Assembly: GCA_019671135.1 (NCBI GenBank)
Contig: JAHRHY010000003.1
Coordinates: 1,054,001-1,118,000, forward strand
DNA from: Linnemannia hyalina
Lineage: Eukaryota > Mortierellomycota > Mortierellomycetes > Mortierellales > Mortierellaceae
Reading direction: 5' to 3'
Length of the DNA: 64,000 nucleotides
In this document: positions 33,886 through 45,400 of the stretch, one piece after another
Layout: every line of letters begins with the position of its first letter
Position numbering within the stretch: position 1 is the stretch's first letter
The notes under the pieces: generated by a model
The model's database searches: none
The model's input: the letters and a program-made list of their open reading frames with translations, nothing else
What the model was told of the DNA's origin: nothing
Translations under genes and position numbers: made by a program

Positions 33886-35082
33886 GACTGATCTGAAGGG
33901 TGGTAGTAGTTGTTGTGAGGGAATGAGTGGAGAGAGTGTGACGACTTGGCTGGACGTAAAGAATGAGAGAATGAGAGAATGAGAGAGAAGAGAATGAGAA
34001 TGAAGAAGTGAATGAGGAGAGTGTGAGAGGAGAGGAGTGTGGGGTGAAGGGGTGAGAAGGTGAAGTAAAAGTTGAAGGATAGGGAAGAGAAAGAGAGGGT
34101 GAAGAAGACGACGAAGAAATAAAGAGGGGGTCAAGCAGCCTCTCTTTTATAAGTTAATGAGCGGAGAACGGATGCAAAAAAAGAATTGTGGTGTGTGCAG
34201 TGGTTGAGTGTGTTGTTTGTCTGTGTCGCTGTGGGAGGGGGTGACAAAAAAAGATCATGACAAAAAAGGGCCACTTTTGCTCTCTTTGAACTCAAAACGA
34301 AAGTGAAGTCATCCTCCCAGTGGTCCAAAGAAGAGCGACAACAAAAAAAAAAAAAAAAAAAAAAAAAGGGAGGGAAACAACAGGGTTGAAAATAGCATGC
34401 AGCATCTCTTGGGGGGTTGTTGGATGTATGGGTTGGGGAAGAGGAATAGGGGGGCATGCTTCGTGCACTCTTCTCTATCTCTATCTCTATCTCTGCGCTT
34501 ACAACTCACCATCATCATTGTTTGATGATGCACAGTATTTTTATCTCATGTCCGCCGTTCTTTTGTTTGATGTTCGATCGTCCAGGCAATGGTCGCCATC
34601 AAGTGAACGAACAAGCATCAACAGGAACCATTGCCAGCTTTGTTCCCACCCCTCCCACTCCCCAAGTCGCACTTGGCACCGTTCTTTCTCCCCCAATGCC
34701 ATGCCAATGATGAGCTAAAAATAAAAGAAACTCAAAAAAAACCATATGGTTTGCCTCCTTGGCAGATGGACCAGCCACACCCTCGTTCGCACGCAGACTC
34801 ACTCGCCTGCAAAGAAAAATCATCGTCACACCATTCAACCAAGCCAAGGCAGCGTGCTCCCTGCCTCTCTCTCCCGGCCCTTGTGAAAATTTTACCTTTT
34901 TTGCATGGCCGAACACACCACTTCCTTCTTCCTTACCCACTCAAAAGAACCGCACAGGACAGGAACCACCTCACACCTCACGGACACCCATACCCTTCTT
35001 CGCCTTTCTTTATCAAAGGATAACAACAACACAGCAACACCTCAGCCGTCTAATAATACCAATATACCCCCCAACAGCAACA
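33886..35082. other. Divergent promoter region
   Basis: Upstream of both the phosphatase (minus) and the Tctex1 gene (plus). Holds a polypurine tract at about 33955-34130 with gaatgaga repeats, an A run at about 34342-34367 and CA/CT-rich leader sequence to the right. Short frames lack support. Confidence 0.6.
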
Positions 35083-36504
35083 ATGGAAAGAGGACACAGC
35101 ATCGGTTCAACAGCCTCCTCCTCGGACGACTCAACCTCGCTCGACAGAGGCAGTGTTACCTCCGGCATCCCATCCTCCTTTGCATCGGCCCATCATCAAC
35201 ACCAGTCCAGCAACGACTCCAACTCTTCCCCATCTACTCCCGGAGGTGGAACACTCGGTCGCAACTCGACTTCTTCCGACCGCGACTCCCACCGTGACTC
35301 CATCTCTCTCAGGCCCACCTTTATGCAAAAGTAAATTGCAGAAGAAGAAAAAAAAACCAAAGATGCCAAGCGCAATGCAGGGAATTGGCCAGGAAACAAC
35401 CCAAACCCTACTTTGGATGTAATGCTAATCATGCACGTCACTCTTTTTTGTTCACAAACGATGATGAGAATAGGTTCCGTCCAGCAGTGGCGACAAAGTT
35501 CATGCAACAGATCCTTCAGACACACCTCCAACACAAGGTCTACAATGCCGACGAAGCACAACGGATGTCTAAACTTATCGCAGAGGAAGTCAAGGCCAAA
35601 CTCATCGGTATGCTTCAAGGGGGAGGCAGCAGCAGTAAACATATCACACCGATGCAAGGGACATCAATAACAAAGGAAGGGAGAGAGGGGGGAGACATAC
35701 AACACACGGCATGCATCTCATAAAAAGTATCAATGTTGCAAGGGAAGAATGCGGGAGACATGCATATTGAAACACCAAAAGGTCTCGGCGAACCAGCATT
35801 CATCACAGGATAATAATAAGTACAAGGACCCCAACAACCAGAAAAACGCAAGAACTCGGCAGCAGGAGAACTTGATAAAAGCAATCATCCATAGCGACTT
35901 GACAACGACAGTAGAACAGGGACTCGATATCAGACACAAGGAACCTAACATCAAGCATCGAGCATCAAGCAAGGGTCATCCAATATTGCTTCAAAGAGTC
36001 GGGCAGTAGCAATTGCATTCTCAGATATGACAAGGAAACAGGAATATCAATACCACTCAAAGAAAAGACATAAGAAACAGGAACACCAACCTCAACTGAA
36101 GGCACGACAAAAGGAAAACAGGAATAGTCAGCACAGATTAACCAACACCATGTCTCCCTAAACTATTTCGAACGCACACTAGAATTGGACTTGGGACGGT
36201 ACAAGTATGTGGTCAATGTGGTTCTGGGCGAGAACTTGGGCGAAGGCGCAAGGATGGACGCTCGATGCTATTGGGACCAGGAATCCGACGGCTCTGCACA
36301 AGCATTCTTCACCAACGTAAGTTTCTTCTCCATCACGGAGCTGAGGCCGGTTTTTCTCGACCGCCCAAATGATGGCAAAAAAAACGCGTCGTGTCTCACT
36401 CACTAATCGAAAATTATACCTTTCTTCCAATTTGTACTCGATTCTTGTACATTCAGGACACGTTGTGGTGTGCTGCTGTTGCGTTTGCAGTCTTCTACTA
36501 CTAG
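35083..36504 (+). CDS. Tctex1-type dynein light chain domain protein
   Basis: Four exons in phase: 35083-35330, 35474-35607, 36183-36316 and 36457-36504, giving 187 residues. The first 82 residues are a Ser/Asp-rich disordered extension. The Tctex1 fold follows: RPAVATKFMQQILQTHL, EAQRMSKLIAEEVKAKL, then RYKYVVNVVLGEN, ARCYWDQESDGSAQAFF and the closing strand TLWCAAVAFAVFYY. This order is that of DYNLT/TCTEX1D proteins, which dimerise and link cargo to dynein intermediate chain. It is closer in feel to the longer TCTEX1D/DYNLT2-like group than to the minimal light chain, because of the extension. The 575-base third-exon gap and the 16-codon last exon make it easy to miss. Confidence 0.9.
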
Positions 36505-39418
36505 GCCTTCAGCTAACTGCACGAAAAGTAATAAAAATAAGGACCAAAAAAACAGTGCATGGCAATCAACGGATACATGACATCCATCCCGCATATGCAA
36601 GCAAAGACGCAGGAGACCTACGGGAGTTACGCCACCACGGGGAGGAGGGACTTGACACCGCATATGCGGGAAAGCTACAGGAAGACAAAACATGGGATGT
36701 AGTCTACAATGCATAAACGCCGCCATCGAGCATGTACTCCACGCAGCAAGGAAGGAAAGAAAAAAAAATGCTGAAAAATAGTGCTCACAACTGTTCGCCA
36801 TCACCGTATCTTCTGGGAAGGAGAAAAGGAGAAAAGGAGAAAGAAAGCTGGGGATTGACAATCCAACTACTGGGAGGACCTTCTGGGAGAAGCTGGGCGT
36901 AGTTTATGCAAAAATTACCCCCCTCCTCCCTCCTCCGAACGAGATGAGCTACCTCCCACGGTGGTGCGGGGTGCGGTGGAGAAGAACAAGTGTCCAGTCG
37001 CCGAAGGGCATGGCAAGTATGACAACTATGACGGGACTACGGGATGAATCTGCTGGTTGGTTTGGCATGTTGAGTAATGTGCGATCATGCGGGACAAAGA
37101 GGTAACAGTTGCGCATGTGTTGTAGATGGACTTTGAACGACAACTCATCGTGCCTCGCTATCATCATCGATAATCGTCTTTTCTTTATCTGTATCTCTAG
37201 ATTAGAACATTTTTCTATCAGATAGAATGAATGAAACTGCAAGAATGAGCAGGTTGTGTAGATTGTTTTTTTTTTGCTTGATGATGCTGTTTGTGCGCGT
37301 ATGATGCTCTTTTGGTCGCGTTACTGCTCTGCTTGCCGAGAGAGAGAGGGACAGGGAGAAAGAGGTTCCTGCAGGCAAATGGGCAACATTATACGCTTGA
37401 GGTGTGACAAAACTGAAATGACGAATGATAGGCTCTGAGGGAAAACGCGGCTGGAAAAAAAAAAGGTGAATAGAGAAGGTCACAGAAGACAAGGGAGGAA
37501 GAAGAGAAGAAGAAAAAAAAGCTGCATATACCACACGTCAAAAAGCGGCCGCAGTGGTATACCGCCGGCGTACACGTCTTCACCTTTTGCTAACCACCTC
37601 CTCTACAAGTCGACGACCAACAAAAAAAACAAAGAAAACACCAACAAGTGAAGTAATGCAAACACACATTCACACGGCCAAACCAAAACACAAACGAACG
37701 TGCAAAGAAGAAAAAGAGTGAAAAAAGAATAAACAAGGGACCAGAAAAAGTGCAAAAAAAAATAATGCCAACCTTGTCTACCTGCCAATCTGGTCTGCTG
37801 GTCGGTTGTTTACGTCCACCTTGTTCCTTAGTTTCCTCCCGCTAAAGCATCGCATTATGCCATGCGGGGGGGATCAGAGACACAAACAAAGCAAAAGAAA
37901 GCTGCTATCTTTCTAGATGTTTTATGGTTCGACTTGAGTAATGCCTTGTGTTTTTTGCATGAATCACAAATAGACTTTCCGATGGAGAGAGAGCGTCATC
38001 GGAAGATGCAAGGACAAGGAATGGAAACACAAAGGAAACAATAACAAGGGAAAAGGGAAAGAAGTGAGAGCGGAATGCTGTCAAGAAAGGGCGCAATAGG
38101 AGAGAGCCAGGTAGGGAGAGTGACACGAAAAGTCAACAAAGAAACTGCCGAACAATCGGAGAGGTTGCGTGAGAGTGGAGTACAGTAGGGGGATAGCTCA
38201 GTAGGACTACGAAAGTGGTCAGAACTCAAAAGGTGCCTTCTTTGTCTAGCCACTTCCTCGAATTTCTCCTCGGCAAAAAAAACAACAAACCTTTAGTGCA
38301 AAAAAAAAAAAAAAAAAAAAAGAGAGACTACAAACCTTTCCGCTACAACCATGTTACACGCCCGAAATCCTAGCCTTCATGGCGCTTGACTCGTTCGCTT
38401 GCTTCACTTTTTGTCAACCCAATCTCTTCGCCCATTTTTTTATGCAATTGTTCGACCTTGCGCTTGTTCTTATCTTCCCTTCCCGATTCTAGGCACTAGA
38501 CATTGGCCCAACCTCACTTCTCTCGCTCTATCACTCTAACTGTCACTCCATTCAAAGTGATTTTCATTTGTTGTTCAAAGGACCCAAGAAAACAAAAATG
38601 CAAACTGCATCAATTCCCGCCCATCTCCTTCATCTTGTCCCCTGTCCTCCCCTGCACCCAATACACCCATCCATTCACTTATTCATTCTAACACAGATGG
38701 ACAGAAGAACTGGGCATAAACAACGTTCTGTAACTCCAAAAAAAATAATGCATTTCCCTCCTCACCTTCTCCCACAATAGGGCAAAACAAAGGGTAAACA
38801 AAACCACACATACAACACGTCAACACTCCAATCCCCTCTCAAGCCGCCCAATTCCTTCTCCACCTCCTTCCTCCTGACTTCTCTTCCTCCTCGTCATTGG
38901 TTTCCGCGCCCTTCGCACTGAGGACAGAGAACAGAGCAACCCTCATGTGGTGTGGTTATGGGTCGGTTCCCCTCCCTTCCCTTCTCCCCTCTCCGCCCCC
39001 TTTTTTCAGTTGGAAGTTGAACGCAGGACAAGCAGGACAGAACATGTATGAATGGTTTGTTTTTTTTCCCGCGCAGATTTGACTCGGGCGGGAGAAAAAA
39101 AACCCAGCATTTAGATGAGAAAAAAAAAGGGGAGGAAGTAGGGTTGGTTGAACAAAAAGACAACCTTGCAGCACACCAAACAAAAAAGCACAAACAAATC
39201 AACATTGAATTAATAGGAAGCGAATCTCTGATTGAATACAAAGAACAACTCAAAACGTATTGTAAAAAATGGGACTGAATACCCTGGAAGGAGTCAGGTA
39301 ATAGAAAAAAAAGTCATGGATAAAACTGTATTGATAGGACAAAGGGAAGAGAGGGGCGGGGGGGAACACAAACAAACGCGTCGCGTGCGTGAGATAAAGT
39401 GTGCGTTGTATGTGTGTA

Positions 39419-39454
<36 letters not shown>

Positions 39455-42400
39455 AGGAAAGACCTTCTTCTGGCCCTTGCAGCATGTCTAAAATTACGAA
39501 CAAAATCTCTCGACCTATCTTACATCAACGCTCTCTCTCTTTTTCCCAAAGACAAACATAAGGTACCGACAGCACTGGCGAGAGAAGCGCAACCGGAGCT
39601 TTGAGATCCCACACTCCACCTCAGCCGATCTCAATGCAATACCGATCTACCAATGAACAGGAAATCAAAGGAGGAATAGAAAACAAAGGCTCATTTTTTC
39701 GGCGCTTATTTTTAATTCTTTGGAGTATTACGATAGATGTGGATGGGATGGGTATGATGATGGACGAATAGTATCTCTCGCATGGGCCTATTGGTGCACC
39801 TACCAGTGTGCTGCTGCTCTGCCGCAGCCCTCTGCTTAGCAGCAGCGGCGGCGAAAGAAAGGGGATTGAGTGAGAGCAGTTGATACAAAAAGCCAAAGCC
39901 GAGGCAGCATGCAAAATAAAGGGCCAAAAGAATCACAACGGCATGCATGAAGGAAGGGAGACAACTATAAGAAAAGACTGAATAAGGTACACGGAAGGAG
40001 AATGAATTGATCCAAAAGAACAAAGGAATGGTCGCGTAAGGCAGGGAAAGGGAAGGGGATGGGAAGAAAGTCTGCATGAAAGAAGGTGTTTCTGGGAAGA
40101 GAATAATTCGCCGAAGGGAAGAAGAGAGAGAATGGAGAGCGCGCTTACCATATATTTTTTCTGTGCCTCCGTCCTCCTCGTGTCCTCTCTCTTTCTTTCT
40201 CACTCTCTTATCTTGGCCCATGAGATGGGTACGACTTACTCTGTTGTCTTCAATTCAATCGATGGATAATAAAGTAAAGAGAATAAAAATAGGACTGAAC
40301 ATAACCCCCGATGTCCATGATCCAATGGTCTAGCGTCTTTTTTTTCTCTTTGTTGTTGTTACTCACTCCTTTTGAATGTGATTCTTTTGAATAACAAACA
40401 ACCCATGCATTATTCAATCATTTATAACATTTTGACCAACAAACGTACGACCCTCATGGATTTTGGTTTAGTTTGTGCCTTGTGTATGTTAAATAAAGGA
40501 AAAGGTTTTTCTCATAGTTGAGCATGATCCATTTTTTTTCCCTTGTGTTCCCATAAACACACACACTTGCACGGCACAAAAGAAAAAATACGAAAGGAGG
40601 CACACAGGCTAACAAATAAAAGCATAAGGAGTCAGACACAAACAACAACATCAATATCAATACAAAAAAAAAGAGGGGTGAAAGACCATCGACCGTGGAC
40701 ACGAGGGAAAGGGGGGAAGGCAGGTTGAATAGGATCGTTGGTATTGTAATTATAACATTTTTCCCTTGCATCAAGCTCACCGATCTCTGTTATGTGTGCG
40801 TGTGCGTGTGCTTGCGTGCATCATGCCGTTGCCTTCCCTGTCGGCTGAAGAAAACAAAAAGAGAAACGCGTCGATCAGGGGTTGGAAAAAGCGGTTGGTT
40901 GGCTGGAAAGTAGGGATGGTAAAAAGCGCGGGAAAAAAACAGTTCGCGCAACAAGGGGGGGGAAAGCGAGGGAAGAGATGCTAGGTGGGTCGCGAAAAAG
41001 TATAAAAGGGAGCAAGACGAATGGTTAGCATCCCTAGATTTTGCATTGGGACGCGTTATTTTTTTTGCTCATTAAGGGATTTGGGATGTTTGAGGCATTG
41101 GGACACACATACGACTATTGCTGCCATATACCACCAAAATCACACACATATCAAAGACACTATATGACTCGAAACAACAACACCCCTGTCGTTTCGTTTC
41201 GAGACAAGCACTACTTCTAACTAACTGACTTACACCCTGCTTTTCTCTCCTTGTCCTACATGCTCTTCCACGTATGCGATTGTCAGGGGTATGGGTACCC
41301 ATGTCCGTGGTGTATTTGGCTCTCTTTATTTTTCTTTTTTCTTCACTTTGACACTGCACCCATGAAGTCCCTATTCAATCTCTTACGCCTTCCTCTCCTT
41401 TCCTTTTTCCCATTCGCCGTTCTCTTTTTTTGCATTACTCGCATCTGGTATCATGACGCCTCCTCCTCTTCCTGAAGTATGAAAACATACTACACCTCCA
41501 AGCAAATTGGTCGGTAATCTAGAACCTTTCTTTTTTTTTTTTTTTTTTGCTGTGAAGGTCCGCACCCAAAAAAGAAAGGAAGGAAGAGGGGCCTGGAAGA
41601 AATGAAACGGGAATGTCCTGTCCCTTCTATTCATTCATCTTCCCTGCTCTTGATCAAAACTAAAGACTCTTCTTTCCTTTTCAATCTTCTCTTCCTCTCG
41701 AACTGTTGTAGTGCATGAATTCCTGCATTTGCGTTTATCTTTTGGGCTGAAATGAACAACCAAAGGAAAGCAAGTGGGAAAAGGGAAGGGAAGAAAGACT
41801 GGGAAGGAAGAGTTAGCCGAATTTTTGTCGTTAGTTTTCTATGTACCGCTTGTCTAGACCTCGCCCTTCCTTTCCACATCCGATCGATCAAGCCCTTCTT
41901 CCGCCTATTGACCCCATTTTCCATCACCAAGAAGGAATAGGGAATGGGAAAAGAAATCCCTTGTTTAGCAACCAAAAACCAAACCAAGAGATGAAAAGAA
42001 AAAAAAACTTGACGAAGTGCAACCAAAAAAAAAAAAGAAGGGGTGCAAAAAAAGAGGGGAAAGTGATGTACACAGACATTCGTTACTCCAAATGTCTCGT
42101 GTCTATTGTCATTTGAAAGAAAGAAAAAAAGAAGGGCGAATTTGATTCCCGAACCGACCTGAAGCCTTTTGTTTTCTTGTTGTGTGTTGTGCGTCTGTGT
42201 GTTACTATAGGTGCGCCTCTTTGGTCAGCTCCTTCCGCCGCATTAACAAATTTTTCTTCCCGCAGACATGTCTTCCCGTCAAGGTAGGGGGAAGGAGAAA
42301 AGAAGGGAGAAAAAAAAGGATCTTTTTGTTTGTCTCTTGTGAACGTTTCTTTTTATTTTCTTTCCCAGATATCAGCCATGCTTATTCCGTGCCAATGAGT

Positions 42401-45400
42401 TCATTCAAACAATCGAAAAAATGTAAAAATGACAGAAAGCGGCCAAAGGAAGAAACGGAAGATGAAGAGAGACGGAGGTTCATTTAATAATGAACGAGGG
42501 GACGGGAAACGTGTACAAACAGAACTTCCCCTTTGCTTTTTTGGTACTGCCTGAGGAAAGGGAGGCGTGCTACTAGAGTGAGAAGAAGAATGCATCATTG
42601 CAAAGGGAAACGAATCCAAAGGGCGAAGGGAAAGAGGAGACGTGGGGCAAACGACGGCAAAAAAGGAAGGATGTAAGGAGGGAAGGGAAAGGGGTTGTCG
42701 CTCTGTTTAGAGTAAAGAAAAAGACAGAAGCAAAACAAGTCAACGGAACACCAGTTCAAGGGTCTAAACGCAACCACAAGCATCCTTTTTTTCTTTTGCT
42801 TGTTGTTGTTGCTCCTTCTCCTTTCTTCCTCATGCCCGTCTTCTCTTCCTCTTTGGGTCTGCCTCATCTCGAAAGGCTCGTTCCTTTTCCTGTGCTTCGC
42901 TACGACTCCTGCAAGATGCTCTGTGTGCAATCATAAAGACAATAAGAGTACAACATAAACATAAACAATCAACACTATGCGCGTGTATGTACGTATGTAT
43001 GTATGTCAATCGCCCCTTATTTTTTTTGTGCAATGGGAACACAATAACAACAAACAACTAGCCATTCCTTTGTACACAACAAATGGACGAATAGAACCCT
43101 ACATGGAAAATCTCTCTCTCTGTCTCCCTTTCCCCCTCTCGCTCTCTCGCTCGCTCTGTCTCCCTGATCTTTGTGTACCATTCCAATGCATTTCGCATTG
43201 GCCAAGGAGCAAAAATGATGCAGCCACCATTGCACAAAAAAGGGGAGACGAGGGGGTCTGTCCTGTCCGCCGGTCGGTCGGAGAGGGAGAGAGCAAAAGG
43301 CATGAGAGAATGACAGAGCATAGATTGGGCATCGGATTGGATGAATGAATGGGCGGATTGAATATCGCAAACACAAAAAAACGAACTACGCCCAAATGCC
43401 GTCTTCATACACCGCACACTGAATAAACAAAATGCGCAACATACACATCTCTCTTACTTTCTTCTTACTCTCTTTACTTTTTTTCCTTTTCTCTCTCACT
43501 CACCCCCTGTCTTTGCGAGAGTAAAGAGACGCTATCTTTTGAACTAAAACGAGAGTACCCGAGGCATTTGGAAAGGGTTCCCGGTCTCTTTTTTTGCGTA
43601 ATGCATCCTCACCCTCTCCATCAGGCCAAGTAGCCAACGTAACGTGTTTTTTCCATTTTTTTTCTCTGTGTGTGTCTCGAACGGAACGATCTGGCCCCTG
43701 TCTCTTTTTCCTACCTTGTCACTCGGCCATTTTACGCCGATCGATACCCTTTTTTTCTCAGCTTCAAGGATGCATTTCAGCCTAATAATTATTTCATAAC
43801 AAGGAGTAAGGGACATTAGAAACAAGGAGAAGGATGGCGATGATGGTGATGATGATGTTGTTGAAGGGAAAAAAAAACGAGAGAATAAAAGCAAAGCTAC
43901 GACGAAAGAAGCACATTCCTAAACTGCCCTACAACTAACTGTGCCCTGCCTCTTCTCAACCTTCTTGTAATCCCCGATGCCCTCCCCATGTCATATCATG
44001 CCTTTTCGAGAACACAAGCGCTCACTCTCTCTCTCTATTGTTGTTTCTGCTACTGCTATGCGTGTTCGGAGGGAAAGCAAAGAGAAAAAAAAATGTTTGT
44101 TGCCTTGAGAGCCGGAGAGAAGAATGTGATGGAGTGAGCAATCGAAGCCAGATTTTTTTGTTGTTGCTGTTGTTGCTGTGAAGCGTTGAGAGCAACAGAA
44201 CGAGACGCCATCAACATAGCCTTCATTCTTGGTTTTTTGGTCCGCTTCCTTTTCTCTGTTGCTCTCGCTGTTCTCGTTCTTTTTTCTCCTATTCTCTTGT
44301 CTCTCTTTCACCCCTCACTTTTGTTCATCTTGCACGCGTTAACGGTAAACTCAATTATTTATTCCAGACGCGAGGGGTAAAGGGAAACAAAAGGGGTGGA
44401 AGACAAAAAAAAAAGCAGCCCAGTCATTGACTGTCGGTGAGCTGCCCTTACCCTTTGCTTACATTTTCAAAGTTTTCATTGAATCGAATGAAAAGGAAAG
44501 AAAAGAAGTACAAAATCCGCCTTGCTTGTAGCTGCAGGTGTTGCACCATGGTTTAAGCATGAACTGGAATGATAGCAAGGGAAATGAATGAATGCACGAA
44601 TGCACGAATGAATGACCGAGATTTCAATCAACTCAATCGGTTTTTTTCTCTTCTGCCGTTTGCTATCATCGTTGTCGTGTTGCTGCTCTCGACATTGCAG
44701 TTGCTGACAGTAGTTGCTTACCTTTCCTCCTTGCTCATATATGCTTGTTCTCATCATCCGTTGCGCCCTCTCGCTCGTTGTCATCATGTCGAATGCCGTT
44801 GCATTTTTCATGCTGACGTTCTACGCAAACATCTAACATCATTCCTTTGCGTGCCCATCCTTCAATACCTCTCGCCCTTCATGTCCATTCTTCCCTCCAA
44901 CTCATTTCCCCTTGCCCTTTGACTTTTTTCTGGTTTTCGTGTTATTCATTACCTCCTTGACCAGTAGAAAAAACATCTTCCTGACTAAGCGCGTTCAAGT
45001 TAAGGCGAGTCAGAGCGAGTCAGATCAAGTCCGTGTCCGAGTTCCGTGCAGCCCGGTCGGTGGAGAGGAACCAACATTAAGTCCAGTTCAGCCCAGCTGG
45101 AAAACATCAACGGCATCAACAAGAACGACGATCCCTTTATCCCTTCATTTTCCCTTTTCCCTTCAAAGTTTTTTCCGCGAACCCTTTAAAATAATAAGTT
45201 CCTCTTTTCTTTTGTTGTTGATGAATTGATGATGATGAGCAGAGAGGAAAAGAGTTCCGTCTATCCTGTCCGTCCTGTCCTGCCCGTCCTGTCTGTACTT
45301 CCGCCCTTCCCACTCCTTCTTCTAATGAGTCCAATTGAACGGATTTCCCTTTTGATAACAAACACCCCGACCCGCGCTTACTTTTGTTTTTATTTGTATT

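Noticed and set aside
33886..34134. Upstream extension of the phosphatase frame
   Set aside because: Leu/Ser/His-rich sequence encoded by a polypurine leader tract; the ATG at 33885 gives a more natural start.
34131..34457. Minus-strand ORF with Phe runs
   Set aside because: Created by the A run at 34342-34367; no other support.
36560..36780. Possible remnant of a retroelement or other coding sequence (GKLQEDKTWDVVYNA, then AAIEHVLHAARKE)
   Set aside because: Too short and needs a frame change; no reverse-transcriptase or nuclease motif is visible.
38180..38260. A tRNA A-box-like string (ATAGCTCAGTAGG)
   Set aside because: No B box or cloverleaf follows within the expected distance.
39712..40221. 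170-codon minus-strand ORF with one membrane-like helix
   Set aside because: Only the helix region looks protein-like; no convincing start, splice sites or family. Mentioned under the gene-poor stretch.
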